NCBI GenBank assembly: GCA_017412645.1
Contig: JAFPWX010000009.1
Coordinates: forward strand, 1-64,000
Source of the DNA: Bacteroidales bacterium
Lineage (GTDB): Bacteria > Bacteroidota > Bacteroidia > Bacteroidales > UBA932
Direction of reading: 5' to 3'
Length of the DNA: 64,000 nucleotides
The first letter of the stretch is position 1; every line of letters begins with the position of its first letter. The position numbers and the translations under genes are program-made. Below the pieces are notes generated by a model. It was not told the origin of the DNA, did not search any database, and worked only from the letters and a program-made list of their open reading frames with translations. This document shows, in pieces, positions 52,458-61,386 of this stretch.

Positions 52458-53192
52458 TTACAATATTTTCGCAAGTATGACTGATGTATTGTCCACTCCC
52501 CCGCCTTCGCAGGCCATTCGGTAAAGGTCGTCGGCGCCCGCCCCTTCGGAAAGGGCTGCTTCGATCTCCTCGTCGGCCACCATGTCGGAAAGGCCGTCCG
52601 AGCATATGAGAAGCGTATCTCCGGGAAGGAGCTTTCCCTCCAGATCGTCCACCCTCAGCCGTCCGTCGCAGCCGCCGCCGAGGCAGTTCAGTAGCAGTTT
52701 GCTGGCATTCGGGTCACCAGTGATGCCACGCTCGGTATCGTCGGTAGTAAGCTGACGCAGGATACCCTCGCGGAAGCGGTAGGTGCGACTGTCGCCGGCG
52801 TTGATGAGCCAGATGCGGCCGTAGTGCCAAATAACACCGGTAAGCGTACAGCCCATGGGTTTTGCCTGCCCCTGGTCCGCCGCGGCGCGGTTCAGTTTGA
52901 ATGCTATGTATTTGGTCGCTTCGCGGATGTCGTCTTCAAAGGTTTCTGGACGGATCTGATGGAATGCGAGTTGTTCCTTGATCTCATCCAGTGCGAATTC
53001 GCTCGCCTCCTCCCCTTTCTCGTGGCCGCCCATTCCATCCGCTACGAGCAGATAGAAAAAGCCGTCATCGGGAGTGTCCACGACCAGCGAGGCGGAGTCG
53101 TCCCGGAGGAACTTCCCGCTGACGCTTATCGCGTCCTCATTGCCCTCGCGGACAAGGCCTTTGTGACAGATTGCCTGGATATCGAGTTTCAT
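52458..53192 (-). CDS. PP2C-family serine/threonine phosphatase
   Basis: The 244-residue cytoplasmic phosphatase has all metal-binding motifs: GLVREGNEDA (first Asp region), LLVADGMGGHEKGEEAS, IWLINAGDSRTYRF, TLLICSDGLSDMV and GGVDNTSVILAK. It probably removes phosphate from targets of the operon kinase. Its ATG overlaps the stop of the FHA gene by 4 bp, so reader and eraser are translated together. Similar phosphatases partner kinases in type VI secretion control and in the TerY-P triad. Confidence 0.93.
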   Translation of the reverse strand: MKLDIQAICHKGLVREGNEDAISVSGKFLRDDSASLVVDTPDDGFFYLLVADGMGGHEKGEEASEFALDEIKEQLAFHQIRPETFEDDIREATKYIAFKLNRAAADQGQAKPMGCTLTGVIWHYGRIWLINAGDSRTYRFREGILRQLTTDDTERGITGDPNASKLLLNCLGGGCDGRLRVDDLEGKLLPGDTLLICSDGLSDMVADEEIEAALSEGAGADDLYRMACEGGGVDNTSVILAKIL

Positions 53193-53740
53193 TCTACTGT
53201 AAAGTCAAGGGTTGCTATGCGCACTTTGGAGCCTTTCTTCAGCGGCGTGGCGACGCCTGTTTGCAGACGAGCTCCGTCCACGAGAGTGCCGTTGGTAGAG
53301 CCTATATCGGTGATGCTCCAGTTTCCGGCGCCTCCGCTGATGGTTCCGTGACGGCCCGACACATATGGGCATGTAGAGAGTTCCGGCCAGATGCCGCCGG
53401 CCCTTCCAAACTGGCCTTCCTTCAGTTCGAGCTTCCAGCCGTTGCCCACCAGGGTATGCGCCCTGTCATTATCGGCCGATTTTGATGGTCCCCCCTCCTC
53501 CAAAGCAGGGGGGGTCTTGCATTTTTCGCCATTTTTGACGGAGCCCCCCACTGAGGAACCGGCCGCAGCGCCGTCAGAGAGCCACTTGCGTCCGGGAATC
53601 AGGTCGCTCCCGCACACGGGGCACTCGGTTCCGCGCTTCGGGCGCTTGCACTCCGGGCACCATTTGAGTTCCTTCCCGCACTGATCGCAGAATGCGCTGT
53701 CGTCGGGAATCATCTGTCTGCATTCGGGGCACTGTATCAT
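53189..53740 (-). CDS. Zinc-ribbon/FHA-domain protein
   Basis: In this 183-residue protein, residues 1-45 hold two zinc ribbons (Cys 4, 7, 18, 21 and 28, 31, 40, 43). A disordered Gly/Ser linker follows. Residues about 100-183 form an FHA domain with QFGRAGG, SGRHGTIS and DIGSTNGTLVDG, the residues that hold phosphothreonine. It should read threonine phosphorylation by the operon kinase. Its ATG overlaps the stop of the AAA gene by 4 bp. Confidence 0.92.
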   Translation of the reverse strand: MIQCPECRQMIPDDSAFCDQCGKELKWCPECKRPKRGTECPVCGSDLIPGRKWLSDGAAAGSSVGGSVKNGEKCKTPPALEEGGPSKSADNDRAHTLVGNGWKLELKEGQFGRAGGIWPELSTCPYVSGRHGTISGGAGNWSITDIGSTNGTLVDGARLQTGVATPLKKGSKVRIATLDFTVE

Positions 53741-56700
53741 AACACGTCCTCCATCATTATGGTTTTCTTCTCTTCGAGAGTATGAGTTTGGCCGTCTTCC
53801 GCGAGACGGGCCGCGAGGTTGCTCTTCACCTCGTCGAAGAGATTGCGGGCGTCGCGTCCGTTGCCGAACGAGCGTCCACGGTTATTGTACATCATGGTAA
53901 ACTTGGCGCGGATGGCGTTCTCCGCCATCGGATCCAGGGTGTAACCGTCTCTCTTCGCATGGATCATGAATATCTGGAACAGTTCGTCCGGATTGTAATC
54001 CTCGAAGATGATTCGGTTGCGCTCAGGGAAACGGCTCTCGAAGCCACTGTTGCCGGCGATGAAGTCCTGCATCTCATAGGTATAGCCCGCCGCGATGCAG
54101 ACGAATTTGCCGCGGTCGTCTTCCAGACGCTTCACCAAGGTTTCAAGCGCAGCCTTGCCGTAGCCGCCGTGGGCGCCTATGTCATCGGCCAGCTGGTAAG
54201 CCTCGTCGATGAAGAGAATTCCGCCCATGGCCGTGTCTATCACATGGGAAGTGATGGCCTCGGTGTCGCCGAGATAGCGACCGATGAGCTTGCTCTTGTC
54301 CACTTCCACCACGTTGGGAGTGGGAAGGGCGCCCATGGAATAGAGGATCTTACCCATGAGACGGGCGACCGTTGTCTTACCGGTTCCGGGATTACCGAGG
54401 AAGAGGTAATGTCCCAGCGGAATCTGCGGACGGCGGTCCTCCAGCTTTGCCGACTCAATTTCGTTGTTGATGGTATGGGCGAGTTTGGTAAGGGCCGTTT
54501 TCACTCCTGTGAGACCCACGAGCTGGTTCAGTTCCGCCAGACACTCGTCTACCGATATCTTCTCCGCTTCGTCGAAGGGAATATCCTCGGCATATGCCAG
54601 CTTTGCGGTGGCCAGGATCTCGGGCGTCCACTGGTCGTAAGGTATCTTCTGGATGCGGTTGTTGATATTGGTCTTTGTTTCCGCCACCTTCTTCATGGCC
54701 TCGCCGGCATTGCCGAACTTGTCGTCCTTCATGGCCACCATGGTGCGGAACATGTTCTGGGCCTTGGTTCGGGCGGCCTCGTCGGCAAGGGTGAAGTTGT
54801 ACTTCTTGGCCTTGGCAGCACGCTCGTATATCTCGAGGAGCTCTTCAGCGGAGTAGTCGTCGATATGGATGGTGTGGGAGAAACGGCGCCTCAGACCGGG
54901 ATTGGAGTTCATGAGGGTCTCCATCTCCTTGGGATAGCCGGCGCAGATCACGACGAACTTTCCGGCCTCGTTTTCCATTCGCGTCATGAGGAGCTTAATG
55001 GCATCCCTGCCCTCGGAGCTGGTGCTGCGGCCGGCTTCGTCCATCGGCTCGATGCCGTAGGCTTCGTCCAGGAAGAGCACGCCGCCCATGGCCTCGTTGA
55101 TGGCGTCGTTCATGTTCTTGGATGACTCGTTCACGAACTGACTGAGGATCTGGTCGGGAACCTTCTCTGTAACGCGGTCAGTGGAGGTTACGCCCAGGGC
55201 CTTGAATATTTTGCCGAAGATACGTGCCACCGTGGTCTTACCCGTTCCGGGATTGCCGGTGAGGATGAAATTGTATTTGGTGAGTCCTTCGGCAGCTTCG
55301 CCCATTTCGATGAGCCGTTTCTGCACTGCCACCTCATTCACGATACGACGAATGGCCTCCTTCACGGACTCCATACCCACGAACTCGTCAAACTCCTTCA
55401 TTATGTCGTCCACGGAGATTTCCTCGGTGGCGTCCTCGCCTACTATATCCGCATAGCTGAGCTCATTGTCAGTAGCTCCGCGAAGACGATGACGTTTGAC
55501 CGCAAGATCGAAGAGATTGCGCACTTCGCCGGCATTGCCAAAAGTATCGCCTCGCTTAAGGTACATCTTGTCAAAGACCTTGGGGAGCATCTCCTCCGCC
55601 TTTGCATCGAGGGTGAACTCGGTTTCCTCGTCGTTCCGCTTCATATACATGCGGAAGAGCTGCTCAAGCTCGCGGGCGTTGTAGTCGGGGAATTCTATAG
55701 TAACATTGAGCCTTCGCGGAAGACCGGGGTTCATGCGCACGAACTCTCCCATCTCTTTGGTATAGCCGGCCATAATGCACACGAAATCTCCCTTACGGTT
55801 CTCGAGAATATTAAGGATGGTATTCACAGCATCCATGCCGAAGCTCCCCTTTTCTCCGCTGCTGCCCTTCAGGGCGTAGGCTTCGTCGATGAAGAGCACG
55901 CCGCCCATGGCCTTGTTCACATAGTTGCGCACATTGGCCTCACTGTCGCCAACGAACTGGCCTATCAGGTCCTTACCGGAAATCTCCACGAACTGACCGG
56001 TCGGCAGGGCTCCGATAGCGTTCAGAATCTCACCAAACTTGCGTGCGAAGGTGGTTTTACCCGTGCCGGGATTGCCGGTGAAAAGGTAGTGGTCCTTGAG
56101 GAGCTTGTCCTTCACGCCCTTTTCCTTACGGGTTTTTACGTTTCTCACGATGGCACGGATCTCGTCCTTCACGCTCTGAAGGCCTATGTAATTGTCGAGT
56201 TCCGCGAATATCTGTTCTTCGGTCTTGGGCACGAAACACTCGGCGGTGTCGATATCCTGCGCCTCGACCTTCTTGCTGCCGCGATATTTCGCCTTTACGT
56301 AGATGTCTTCCGCCACCTTTTCGGCAAGATGGCCGTTGGTGTGGCCCAGATCAGTCTGGCGCATGTACCAGGCGAAATGGGCGTTCAGCTTAGTCGGGAG
56401 GTCATCGGAGATTTCGGCCTTGAACTTTTCCCTGAGGATCTGAAGCGCGAGTTGCGTGAGGTCGGCTATACTGAACGCGGGAAGCTGGAATTCGAATTCG
56501 AAAAGACGGTGCACGTCCTTGTTGTTCTCGAGGAACTGTGCAATATCGTTGTGCAGACCGCAGAGCAGCACGATGGGGGCACCTTCAGTATTGCGCATGC
56601 GCCTGAAGAGCTTGTCGAGCTGATTAACATCGGATGCTTTGGTGGTAGGGAGCAGTTTCTGCGCGTTTAGGATAAGCAAGATTCCATCCTTGAGTGCGGC

Positions 56701-57054
56701 GATATTCTTGTCGAAATCGTTCATGAACTCTCCCCAGTCGGCGGCATCCACTTCTTTGGGGGCCTGTTTGGCAACGCCGGCAGCCAGCATCTTATCCGCT
56801 ATAAGGTGGGCGATGAAATTCTTTCCTGTGCCGGAGTCGCCCAAAATGAGGCAGTCGAGCCCTATATGGGCACCGCCGTTGGCGGCACATTCCTTTGCCA
56901 CCTCGAGCTTTTTGTCAAGTTCGTCCAGCATGGGGGCGATTTCGTCTTTGCCTATCAGCCCCTTTTGAGTGGACGCGGCTTCGAGAGCCCCTCCACAGAA
57001 ACGGCAGTAGCGCGCCTCCTGACGGTTTTCCTTTCCGCAATTCTTACAGGTCAT
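53737..57054 (-). CDS. Giant AAA+ protein with four tandem ATPase modules and N-terminal zinc ribbon
   Basis: The 1105-residue protein begins with a zinc ribbon (Cys 3, 6, 17, 20). Module 1 has a Walker A, GDSGTGKN (72-79), but ILLILNAQ at the Walker B place without the acidic pair, so it may not hydrolyse ATP. Modules 2-4 are CbbX/SpoVK-type AAA+ with GNPGTGKTT at about 327, 600 and 887 and DEAY Walker B at 390, 663 and 950. Each is followed by a sensor-2/lid region. EccA of ESX secretion and CbbX carry one such module. Such machines remodel or unfold proteins. Four modules could form a pseudo-hexamer from few chains. It lies 3 bp after the kinase gene. Confidence 0.9.
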   Translation of the reverse strand: MTCKNCGKENRQEARYCRFCGGALEAASTQKGLIGKDEIAPMLDELDKKLEVAKECAANGGAHIGLDCLILGDSGTGKNFIAHLIADKMLAAGVAKQAPKEVDAADWGEFMNDFDKNIAALKDGILLILNAQKLLPTTKASDVNQLDKLFRRMRNTEGAPIVLLCGLHNDIAQFLENNKDVHRLFEFEFQLPAFSIADLTQLALQILREKFKAEISDDLPTKLNAHFAWYMRQTDLGHTNGHLAEKVAEDIYVKAKYRGSKKVEAQDIDTAECFVPKTEEQIFAELDNYIGLQSVKDEIRAIVRNVKTRKEKGVKDKLLKDHYLFTGNPGTGKTTFARKFGEILNAIGALPTGQFVEISGKDLIGQFVGDSEANVRNYVNKAMGGVLFIDEAYALKGSSGEKGSFGMDAVNTILNILENRKGDFVCIMAGYTKEMGEFVRMNPGLPRRLNVTIEFPDYNARELEQLFRMYMKRNDEETEFTLDAKAEEMLPKVFDKMYLKRGDTFGNAGEVRNLFDLAVKRHRLRGATDNELSYADIVGEDATEEISVDDIMKEFDEFVGMESVKEAIRRIVNEVAVQKRLIEMGEAAEGLTKYNFILTGNPGTGKTTVARIFGKIFKALGVTSTDRVTEKVPDQILSQFVNESSKNMNDAINEAMGGVLFLDEAYGIEPMDEAGRSTSSEGRDAIKLLMTRMENEAGKFVVICAGYPKEMETLMNSNPGLRRRFSHTIHIDDYSAEELLEIYERAAKAKKYNFTLADEAARTKAQNMFRTMVAMKDDKFGNAGEAMKKVAETKTNINNRIQKIPYDQWTPEILATAKLAYAEDIPFDEAEKISVDECLAELNQLVGLTGVKTALTKLAHTINNEIESAKLEDRRPQIPLGHYLFLGNPGTGKTTVARLMGKILYSMGALPTPNVVEVDKSKLIGRYLGDTEAITSHVIDTAMGGILFIDEAYQLADDIGAHGGYGKAALETLVKRLEDDRGKFVCIAAGYTYEMQDFIAGNSGFESRFPERNRIIFEDYNPDELFQIFMIHAKRDGYTLDPMAENAIRAKFTMMYNNRGRSFGNGRDARNLFDEVKSNLAARLAEDGQTHTLEEKKTIMMEDVL

Positions 57055-57057
57055 ATT

Positions 57058-60000
57058 CTATTCGTTATTCTTTTTCGCCGCAGCGGCTGCAGCTTTCAAC
57101 TGTTCAAGAGTTATTCCCCCTTCGGACGACTTGGACGGCTCCGCAGCCTTAGTGGGAGATTGGGAAGACGCCGGCGCGGTGGTTTTGGGAGCCGTAGTGG
57201 CCTTTGCCGGCGCCGGAGCAGCCTTCGTAGTGACCGGAGCTGCTTCCTTGGGCGCCGGAGGCGGGGTTTCTCCAGCGGCCAGTGCACGGGCCGTTTCGCT
57301 GCGGTTGATAGCCTTTATCGTCCTGTGGTCGGCTTCGCCCGTTATGTCCAGTCCGGCTTTGAGCTGGAAGGCCGACACCGCCTTGGCGGTACCGGGACCG
57401 TAGTCGCCGTCAGGATTGTTCTTCGTGTATCCGGCGGCCTTGAGGAAGCGCTGCAAAGCCTTTACATCCTCACCGCGGTCGCCCTGCTTCAAGCTGTAGG
57501 CCTGGATGAGCTTTGGCTTCTTTGAGGAAAAGACGTTTTCTATCTTGTCCGTCACAGGAGCCGTGAATTTCTCGAAACGCGGGCTCTTCGGGACCATGAG
57601 GCTGAAGAGAATCAGCACCCAGGCCGTGCCGATGAATATCCACATAAAGATACGACGCCTGCGAAGATCGTCCCGCCAGTTGTTGATTTCGTCGTCGTTG
57701 AAGGCGCCGTTAAGCGACGAGTCGAAAGAAGTCTCGTCGCTGAAGGCGTAGTAGAGGGGTTCCAGCACCTGCTCGTCGAAGCCTGGCTTGGTGAACTTGC
57801 GCGCCATTTTGGCATAGGAGCTGGTGTTGAACACCGTCTTGATGCTCAGGAATACAAGAGCCGCCAGCACCACGACCGCGAAGAACCAGACTATGTACGC
57901 CCCGAGGAATTTCACCAGCAGTTCCATCAGACCAGCCGAAACGACACCGATAATCAGAGGAATAATGCAACCGCTGATATCAAGCCATAGCCATACCACC
58001 GCACCTATCACCAGGCCGAGTATCCACACCCATCCTCCCATATTCACTTTGCCCACTTCCACCACCGGAGTATCAATGATAGAGAACACCAGCATGGTGA
58101 ACAGGATAAGCATTGGAATAAAGGCGAAGAGTATAGTGCCAACTCTTTGAAGTATGCTCCGAACGCTAAGCCCGGTGACCTTCCCCTTTCCATCCGAAAG
58201 AATTCTGTCTGCTTCGTCCTGGGCCTCGTCGAAACGCTCCACGCAGGATATCTCGGGATCGATATCCCGAAGGTCTTCCAGATAGTCGTACAGAAGATCT
58301 TCGTAGGCGAACTGTTCGCTCAGGTCAGCGTCGGGATCTTCCTGATGATGCACTGCGAGGAAGCCCCGGAGACCGCGCTCGTCGTATTCCGTCTTGAGGT
58401 CGTCCCTGTCTTCCGAGAACAGTCCGTCGAGATCAGTATAGGTTTCACCGGAATCCAGGCAGGTATATTCAGGCGTGGCGCCGAATCCCTTTATTACCTT
58501 CATCCAGGCGGCCTGGGTGCGGAAGAGGTCGTCCTTGGGACCGGCCTTCTTGGTATAGTCGTCGGAATTGCGGTCGGTGCAGTACACGAACCACTGGCGC
58601 TGCTTCTCGAAACGGTTTCCCTTTGTGTCGAACGACTCCGTCACGTAATGGTAGTCTTCCGGCTCCAGGAAGTTCACGGCTATGGCCACAACCGTGCTCA
58701 CGGGAATCCTCCGATTCTCCGGGGCGTTGCTTTTGTCGCCCCAGATTGAGGCCACCTTGGATACATCGCCTCCACAAATGTTCCAGAATATGTGGTAGAC
58801 CTTGTTCAACAGCCTTCCCAGCCCCTCGCCGGTCATGGCATAGTCGGGGTCGGACGTGTCGTTGATGAGGTTGATGTCCGACAGCGGGTCTACCTGCTGC
58901 ACGCGGAGCATGAACACGTCGGCCGTCTCTCCGGAAATGGCCAGCCTCGCAGCAACGTCCTTGCTGCGCACACGCACCCACTCCTTGAATATATCTCCCC
59001 CCACAAGCTTAGCCGTGGAGGCATCGGCCACCGCCGCGTTGAAGAAATTGCCTACGTCCTTCAGCGTTACGGCACGGCTGCTCACAGGATCCCCCGTCTC
59101 CCTTGAAAAACCGGTGAGGGGGAAACTGTAGGTGGGATCCAGATGGTAGATGGCCGCCCAGGTGCCCAGATTCTGATCCTTGGGATAGCGTTTTTCCACG
59201 ATATCATGGATCTCCAAGGCCAGCTCCGGATATGGCTTAACCCAGCGCTCGATCTGTCCCCTGTAGAGATACTTCACGGCCAGATCCACGTCGTCCGCCA
59301 TGAATGCCGCCAGTTCTTCAGGAGTATTGGCGACCTGATGCTTGGAGGCGTTGTAGGTGATGTTCAGGTCCTCTATACGAAGGGCCTCGTCCACGGGGAC
59401 GTCCACCCCGTTCATGGTGCGAACTATCTCATCCAGATTCCAGCGTTTGGCCGGGTCCTTGATGAGCAGGCCACGGCATATCCTGGCCAGCGGGTCGGGC
59501 ATGTCGGCTGGGACCGCTATGCGGCCCTTCACCTTGTCGATGGCCATGTTCTGCTCCAAGGCCTTGAACTCCCCTTCGCCCATCCATAGCGACAGGATGG
59601 TCATACCAAGGGAGTAGAAGTCCGCCTTGGTTGAGAGTTCTATGTAGATGCCGTCGGGAAGGGTTATCGTGTCTGTATAGACCTCAGGAGCGGCGTAGAT
59701 GGGAGTGCGCACCTGCTTTGTAGCGCAAGTCCCGTTCTTATCCAGAAGGTCGGCTATTCCGAAGTCGCAGAGCACGCTGTTCCAGTTATTCCTGTTCTCT
59801 ATGAGGATGTTGGCAGGCTTCACGTCTTTGTGCAGCACTCCGGCCTTATGCATGGCGTCGAGCGTCATGGCGGTCTTGAGCGCTATCGCCAGGATGGCCT
59901 GGGCATTGCCCTTGATGCCAGCCTGTGCGGCACTGCCTTCGGGAAGATACTCCGCGAGCTCGAAGGATTCGTCGTATGCCAGCGGCTCGGCAATATAGCC

Positions 60001-60462
60001 TTTCCCCTTGAGCTTTTCCAGGGCCTGCAATACCTTCACGTTGGTCTTGAACCCGTGATGGCAGAGTTTGAGCGCGTAACGCCCACGCTTGTCGGCAACG
60101 ATGTAGATGTCGCCCTCGGAGCCGGCACCGATTAGTTTTTCCACGGTGTAGCTCTTACCTCCTACCTTGACCGTATCACCCGGGGCATAGTTGCCCGACG
60201 GCACGGTGCCACCCGGCTTCACCGGGCTGCCGGGAGCGGCAGCGGTGGGCTGAGGGGCCGCTGCAGTTGGCTGTGGAGCGGCAGCGGTAGGCTGAGGGGC
60301 AGCCGCAGTGGGTTGCGGCGCTGCGGCAGTCGGCTGTGGCGCGGCTGCAGTTGGTTGTGGCGCCGCGGCGGTTGGCTGGGGTGCCGCAGCCGTGGGCTGG
60401 GGCTCCTCCTTTTTGCTGAGTCCGCCTTTAAGAGCGTTGAACAGATCGTTGTTCGATGCCAT
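57058..60462 (-). CDS. Membrane Ser/Thr protein kinase with predicted periplasmic peptidoglycan-binding domain
   Basis: The 1134-residue kinase has eight PQPTAAA repeats at residues 21-76. The kinase domain (about 105-365) has a Gly-rich loop GAGSEGDIY, Lys132, HKDVKPAN (Asp213), CDFG (233-235) and APE (258-260), so it should be active. A large unassigned region spans 370-770. Four membrane helices lie at about 774-872 and a fifth at about 938-957. A PG_binding_1 domain follows at 989-1054 (KQGDRGEDVKALQRFL, YGPGTAKAVSAFQ), then a Pro/Ala-rich tail. Five helices put the C-terminus in the periplasm if the kinase is cytoplasmic, as in wall-sensing PASTA kinases. The gene is 3 bp from both neighbours. 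Confidence 0.9.
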   Translation of the reverse strand: MASNNDLFNALKGGLSKKEEPQPTAAAPQPTAAAPQPTAAAPQPTAAAPQPTAAAPQPTAAAPQPTAAAPQPTAAAPGSPVKPGGTVPSGNYAPGDTVKVGGKSYTVEKLIGAGSEGDIYIVADKRGRYALKLCHHGFKTNVKVLQALEKLKGKGYIAEPLAYDESFELAEYLPEGSAAQAGIKGNAQAILAIALKTAMTLDAMHKAGVLHKDVKPANILIENRNNWNSVLCDFGIADLLDKNGTCATKQVRTPIYAAPEVYTDTITLPDGIYIELSTKADFYSLGMTILSLWMGEGEFKALEQNMAIDKVKGRIAVPADMPDPLARICRGLLIKDPAKRWNLDEIVRTMNGVDVPVDEALRIEDLNITYNASKHQVANTPEELAAFMADDVDLAVKYLYRGQIERWVKPYPELALEIHDIVEKRYPKDQNLGTWAAIYHLDPTYSFPLTGFSRETGDPVSSRAVTLKDVGNFFNAAVADASTAKLVGGDIFKEWVRVRSKDVAARLAISGETADVFMLRVQQVDPLSDINLINDTSDPDYAMTGEGLGRLLNKVYHIFWNICGGDVSKVASIWGDKSNAPENRRIPVSTVVAIAVNFLEPEDYHYVTESFDTKGNRFEKQRQWFVYCTDRNSDDYTKKAGPKDDLFRTQAAWMKVIKGFGATPEYTCLDSGETYTDLDGLFSEDRDDLKTEYDERGLRGFLAVHHQEDPDADLSEQFAYEDLLYDYLEDLRDIDPEISCVERFDEAQDEADRILSDGKGKVTGLSVRSILQRVGTILFAFIPMLILFTMLVFSIIDTPVVEVGKVNMGGWVWILGLVIGAVVWLWLDISGCIIPLIIGVVSAGLMELLVKFLGAYIVWFFAVVVLAALVFLSIKTVFNTSSYAKMARKFTKPGFDEQVLEPLYYAFSDETSFDSSLNGAFNDDEINNWRDDLRRRRIFMWIFIGTAWVLILFSLMVPKSPRFEKFTAPVTDKIENVFSSKKPKLIQAYSLKQGDRGEDVKALQRFLKAAGYTKNNPDGDYGPGTAKAVSAFQLKAGLDITGEADHRTIKAINRSETARALAAGETPPPAPKEAAPVTTKAAPAPAKATTAPKTTAPASSQSPTKAAEPSKSSEGGITLEQLKAAAAAAKKNNE
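60235..60402 (-). repeat. Eight 21-bp coding repeats (PQPTAAA)
   Basis: Eight tandem units encode an identical heptapeptide, but no two units have the same codons. The protein repeat is conserved while the DNA has drifted, so it is old and selected, not recent slippage. Confidence 0.9.
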
Positions 60463-60465
60463 ATC

Positions 60466-61386
60466 TTACTCTTCTCTTTTGTAAACTTTTTTCTCCACCT
60501 TTTCGGAATACTCTATGGCTCCGGGGGTACCCTCAGGAACAATCTTGGTGTCCGTACAGGTAATCCATTTGCCACCGAATTCCCTTACTGCGCATTCAGA
60601 AGGATTGCGATGGAGCACCTGACAGCGGTTGCATACCCATCCCATGGTCTTGTCCACGGGGATACCGTACCACTTTTCTTCCACTATCTCCATCACGGCC
60701 ACCTTGCGGGCGGTGTAGAAGTTGCGCTGCTCCTGCGGAGTGGAACCGGCCGGCGGAAGCATCTCTTCCATCACCTTGTTGGCATCCTCAACCGCCTTCT
60801 GATATTCCGCCATAACCTCCTCGCGGGTGCGGCCAATCTTGCGGGTCGTCGCCTTGGGAGTTTCGGCTGGGGTAAAGCCCACCTTGGCCATGAGTTCGTT
60901 TAAACGGATTTCGCCCTCGGTGGGGCCTTTAGGCTCTTCGGGCACCGCCTCATCGGCCGGAACTGCTCCCTCAAGCTCCGCCTGAAGTTCGGCCACCCTC
61001 TTGAGCAGCCTCGCGGCTTCCTGAACCTTCGGGTCCTGCTTCGCCTTGTCCACCGCACGGCGGGCCGCCCTGGAAAGGGGCTGGGAACACTGGCGGCAGA
61101 AGGGCCGGTAGTTACGTATATGGCAGCTGGGGCACATCACACCTTCAGCGGGCATGCCACATTCAGGACAGTCCACGTCGGTAGGAAGCATGGGAGCTCC
61201 GCAGAAAGTGCAATAGTCTACCAGTTTGCCTCCGCAGACGGGGCAAATCTCAAAATCCGGATGTATGGGGGCTCCGCAATGGGGACACTTGCCGAAGGGG
61301 CTGCCATCCGCTACGGAAGGAGCGGTCTTCTCCTTCGTAGCCACCTTCTCCCGGACTCTCTCCCGGACTCCTACGTCTTCGCTCAT
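60466..61386 (-). CDS. Multi-zinc-ribbon protein
   Basis: The 306-residue protein has three consecutive zinc ribbons in residues about 33-105 (CPHCGAP, CPVCGG, CTFCGAP, CPECGMP, CPSCHIR, CRQCSQP). A helical, coiled-coil-like middle follows (LLKRVAELQAELE), then a C-terminal segment with CNRCQVLHRNPSECAVREFGGKWITC that may hold another zinc. No enzyme motif is visible, so it is probably an adaptor. Its last gene-proximal bases are 3 bp from the kinase, and it starts directly after the TerB-like gene stop with no gap. Zinc ribbons recur in three proteins of this operon. Confidence 0.75.
   Translation of the reverse strand: MSEDVGVRERVREKVATKEKTAPSVADGSPFGKCPHCGAPIHPDFEICPVCGGKLVDYCTFCGAPMLPTDVDCPECGMPAEGVMCPSCHIRNYRPFCRQCSQPLSRAARRAVDKAKQDPKVQEAARLLKRVAELQAELEGAVPADEAVPEEPKGPTEGEIRLNELMAKVGFTPAETPKATTRKIGRTREEVMAEYQKAVEDANKVMEEMLPPAGSTPQEQRNFYTARKVAVMEIVEEKWYGIPVDKTMGWVCNRCQVLHRNPSECAVREFGGKWITCTDTKIVPEGTPGAIEYSEKVEKKVYKREE

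Noticed and set aside
53782..55125. Long open frame (447 codons) on the plus strand across the AAA gene
   Set aside because: It is antisense to clear AAA motifs, its translation shows no domain, and high-GC genes commonly leave the opposite frame open.
55489..56670. Second long plus-strand frame (393 codons) inside the AAA gene
   Set aside because: Same reason: a mirror of the conserved ATPase codons, with no start signal or neighbour in that direction.
60235..60402. Regular repeats that could suggest a CRISPR array
   Set aside because: The 21-bp units are contiguous without spacers, in frame, and encode an exact heptapeptide inside the kinase gene.
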